Assembly: GCA_036834985.1 (NCBI GenBank) | Contig: DAITMV010000052.1 | Location: forward strand, 1-16,294 | Length of the DNA: 16,294 nucleotides | Source: DAITMV01 sp036834985 | Lineage (GTDB): Bacteria > Pseudomonadota > Gammaproteobacteria > Burkholderiales > Burkholderiaceae_B | Direction: 5' to 3' | In this document: positions 15,457 through 16,294 of the stretch, piece after piece | How the letters are laid out: the number at the start of each line of letters is the position of its first letter | Numbering within the stretch: position 1 is the first letter of the stretch | Made by a program: the position numbers and the translations under genes | The notes under the pieces: model-generated | What the model was told of the DNA's origin: nothing | What the model saw: only the letters and a program-made list of their open reading frames with translations | Databases searched by the model: none

Positions 15457-16294
15457 ATGTTGAATAAACCCTGGTCACTCAAGCGCCGCATTGTCGGTAT
15501 GGTGATGGGCCTGACCATGGTGATGTGGGCTTTTTCTGCGGTGGTGATTTATCACCAGGCGCGCCAGGAGAGCCAGGCCTTGTTTGATGCCGGCCTCAAA
15601 GCAACGGCTCAACTGTTGCTCGATGTCGCTGCCAAGCCTGTTGTGCAAGTCGCCAGTCCGCCTGATGTGCCCAAGTCAAGAGGCGCCGGGCAAACGTCGT
15701 TTATGCACATTCAGATCTGGTCGCCCGATCAACGGCTGGTGTATCAAAGTCACCGGGCCGATGTCCTGCCGTTTGTGCCGATTGGCAGCGACGGGTTTAG
15801 CTGGGTGACCTACCGGCCACTGCAAGGCCCGTTGCGGGTCTACGCCCACTACGATCCAACCCGTCAATTGCACATCCAGGTGGCTGAGTTGCAAACGGAT
15901 CGGCATGAAATCAGCATCCTGTATGCGCAACGGCTGTTCTGGTTCTGTCTGCTGGTGATTCCGGTGTTCGGTGTGATCATGGCGTATGTCATCAATCGGG
16001 TGTGCGGATTGGTGCAGTCCATTGCCGATGAGGTCAGCACAAAAAGTGGCCATGACCTGCATGCGGTCTCCGATGATCAGATGCCCATCGAAATCAAACC
16101 CCTGACCACCGCGCTTAATGAGATGATCGGCAGGATTCGTCAGTCCATCGAGCATGAAAAGCAACTCACTGCGGACGCCGCCCATGAACTCCGAACGCCG
16201 CTGGCTGGCATCCGGGCCAATGTGCAGGTGATCGAACGATCCCTGCGGCAACAAGCGAGCCCGATCCAGGCCGAAGCGCTGACCCATGTTTTGC
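15457..16294 (+). CDS. Sensor histidine kinase, QseC/PmrB type (3' end missing)
   Basis: Only the first 279 codons are present; the gene runs off the right edge. The visible part has TM1 at about residues 12-33, a periplasmic sensor region of about 125 residues starting with a 2CSK_N-like FDAGLKATAQLLLD, TM2 at about 160-179, a HAMP-like linker, and the phosphoacceptor motif DAAHELRTPLAG with His243. The ATP-binding domain lies outside the window. The ATG at 15457 has a good ribosome-binding site (AGAGG, spacing about nine), 12 bases after the response-regulator stop, so the two form an operon. I see no PmrB-type ExxE iron motif in the sensor region. The kinase should phosphorylate the upstream QseB-like regulator. 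Confidence 0.9.
   Translation, partial: MLNKPWSLKRRIVGMVMGLTMVMWAFSAVVIYHQARQESQALFDAGLKATAQLLLDVAAKPVVQVASPPDVPKSRGAGQTSFMHIQIWSPDQRLVYQSHRADVLPFVPIGSDGFSWVTYRPLQGPLRVYAHYDPTRQLHIQVAELQTDRHEISILYAQRLFWFCLLVIPVFGVIMAYVINRVCGLVQSIADEVSTKSGHDLHAVSDDQMPIEIKPLTTALNEMIGRIRQSIEHEKQLTADAAHELRTPLAGIRANVQVIERSLRQQASPIQAEALTHVL

Noticed and set aside
15676..16287. 203-codon minus-strand open frame
   Set aside because: It is the shadow of the sensor kinase gene, which has TM helices, an H-box and a ribosome-binding site.

Overview
The window comes from a Gram-negative proteobacterium, probably beta or gamma. The evidence is periplasmic cellulose-synthase subunits, a tripartite RND efflux system with an outer-membrane TolC-type channel, and a QseB/PmrA-type two-component system. 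I cannot name the genus from sequence alone.

Layout. (1) 1-2581, minus strand: the 5' end of bcsZ (GH8 endoglucanase, cut by the window edge) preceded by bcsB. No bcsA lies directly upstream of bcsB. (2) 2757-8105, plus strand, divergent from bcsB: a STAS-domain anti-sigma-factor antagonist, a 1020-residue signalling protein, and a membrane-anchored LTA-synthase/phosphoglycerol-transferase-like enzyme. The signalling protein reads REC - SpoIIE-type PP2C - REC - degenerate PP2C - HATPase. (3) 8106-8787: a gene-free stretch between convergent genes, with several perfect inverted repeats, a compact three-way-junction fold and four 51-bp tandem repeats. (4) 8788-14655, minus strand: a tightly overlapping heavy-metal efflux operon (periplasmic adaptor, CzcA/CusA-type RND pump, DUF3240 protein, TolC-type channel). 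(5) 14785-16294, plus strand, divergent from the efflux operon: a QseB/PmrA-type response regulator and a QseC-type sensor kinase cut by the right edge.

How the parts may work together. The STAS protein and the large fusion form a partner-switching module: the HATPase domain would phosphorylate the STAS serine and the intact PP2C domain would remove the phosphate, under control of two receiver domains. It resembles HsbR/HsbA of Pseudomonas and SypE/SypA of Vibrio, but has a duplicated REC-PP2C block whose second phosphatase has lost most metal ligands. Its position between cellulose genes and an envelope phosphoglycerol-transferase-like enzyme suggests, by inference only, control of exopolysaccharide or envelope modification. 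The two-component system probably controls the efflux operon through a CTTAAG-N5-CTTAAG box in their shared intergenic region. A near-identical box lies between bcsB and the STAS gene, so the same regulator may also reach the cellulose/partner-switch locus.

The most unusual items are the REC-PP2C-REC-pseudoPP2C-HATPase protein and the structured repeat region at 8160-8770.
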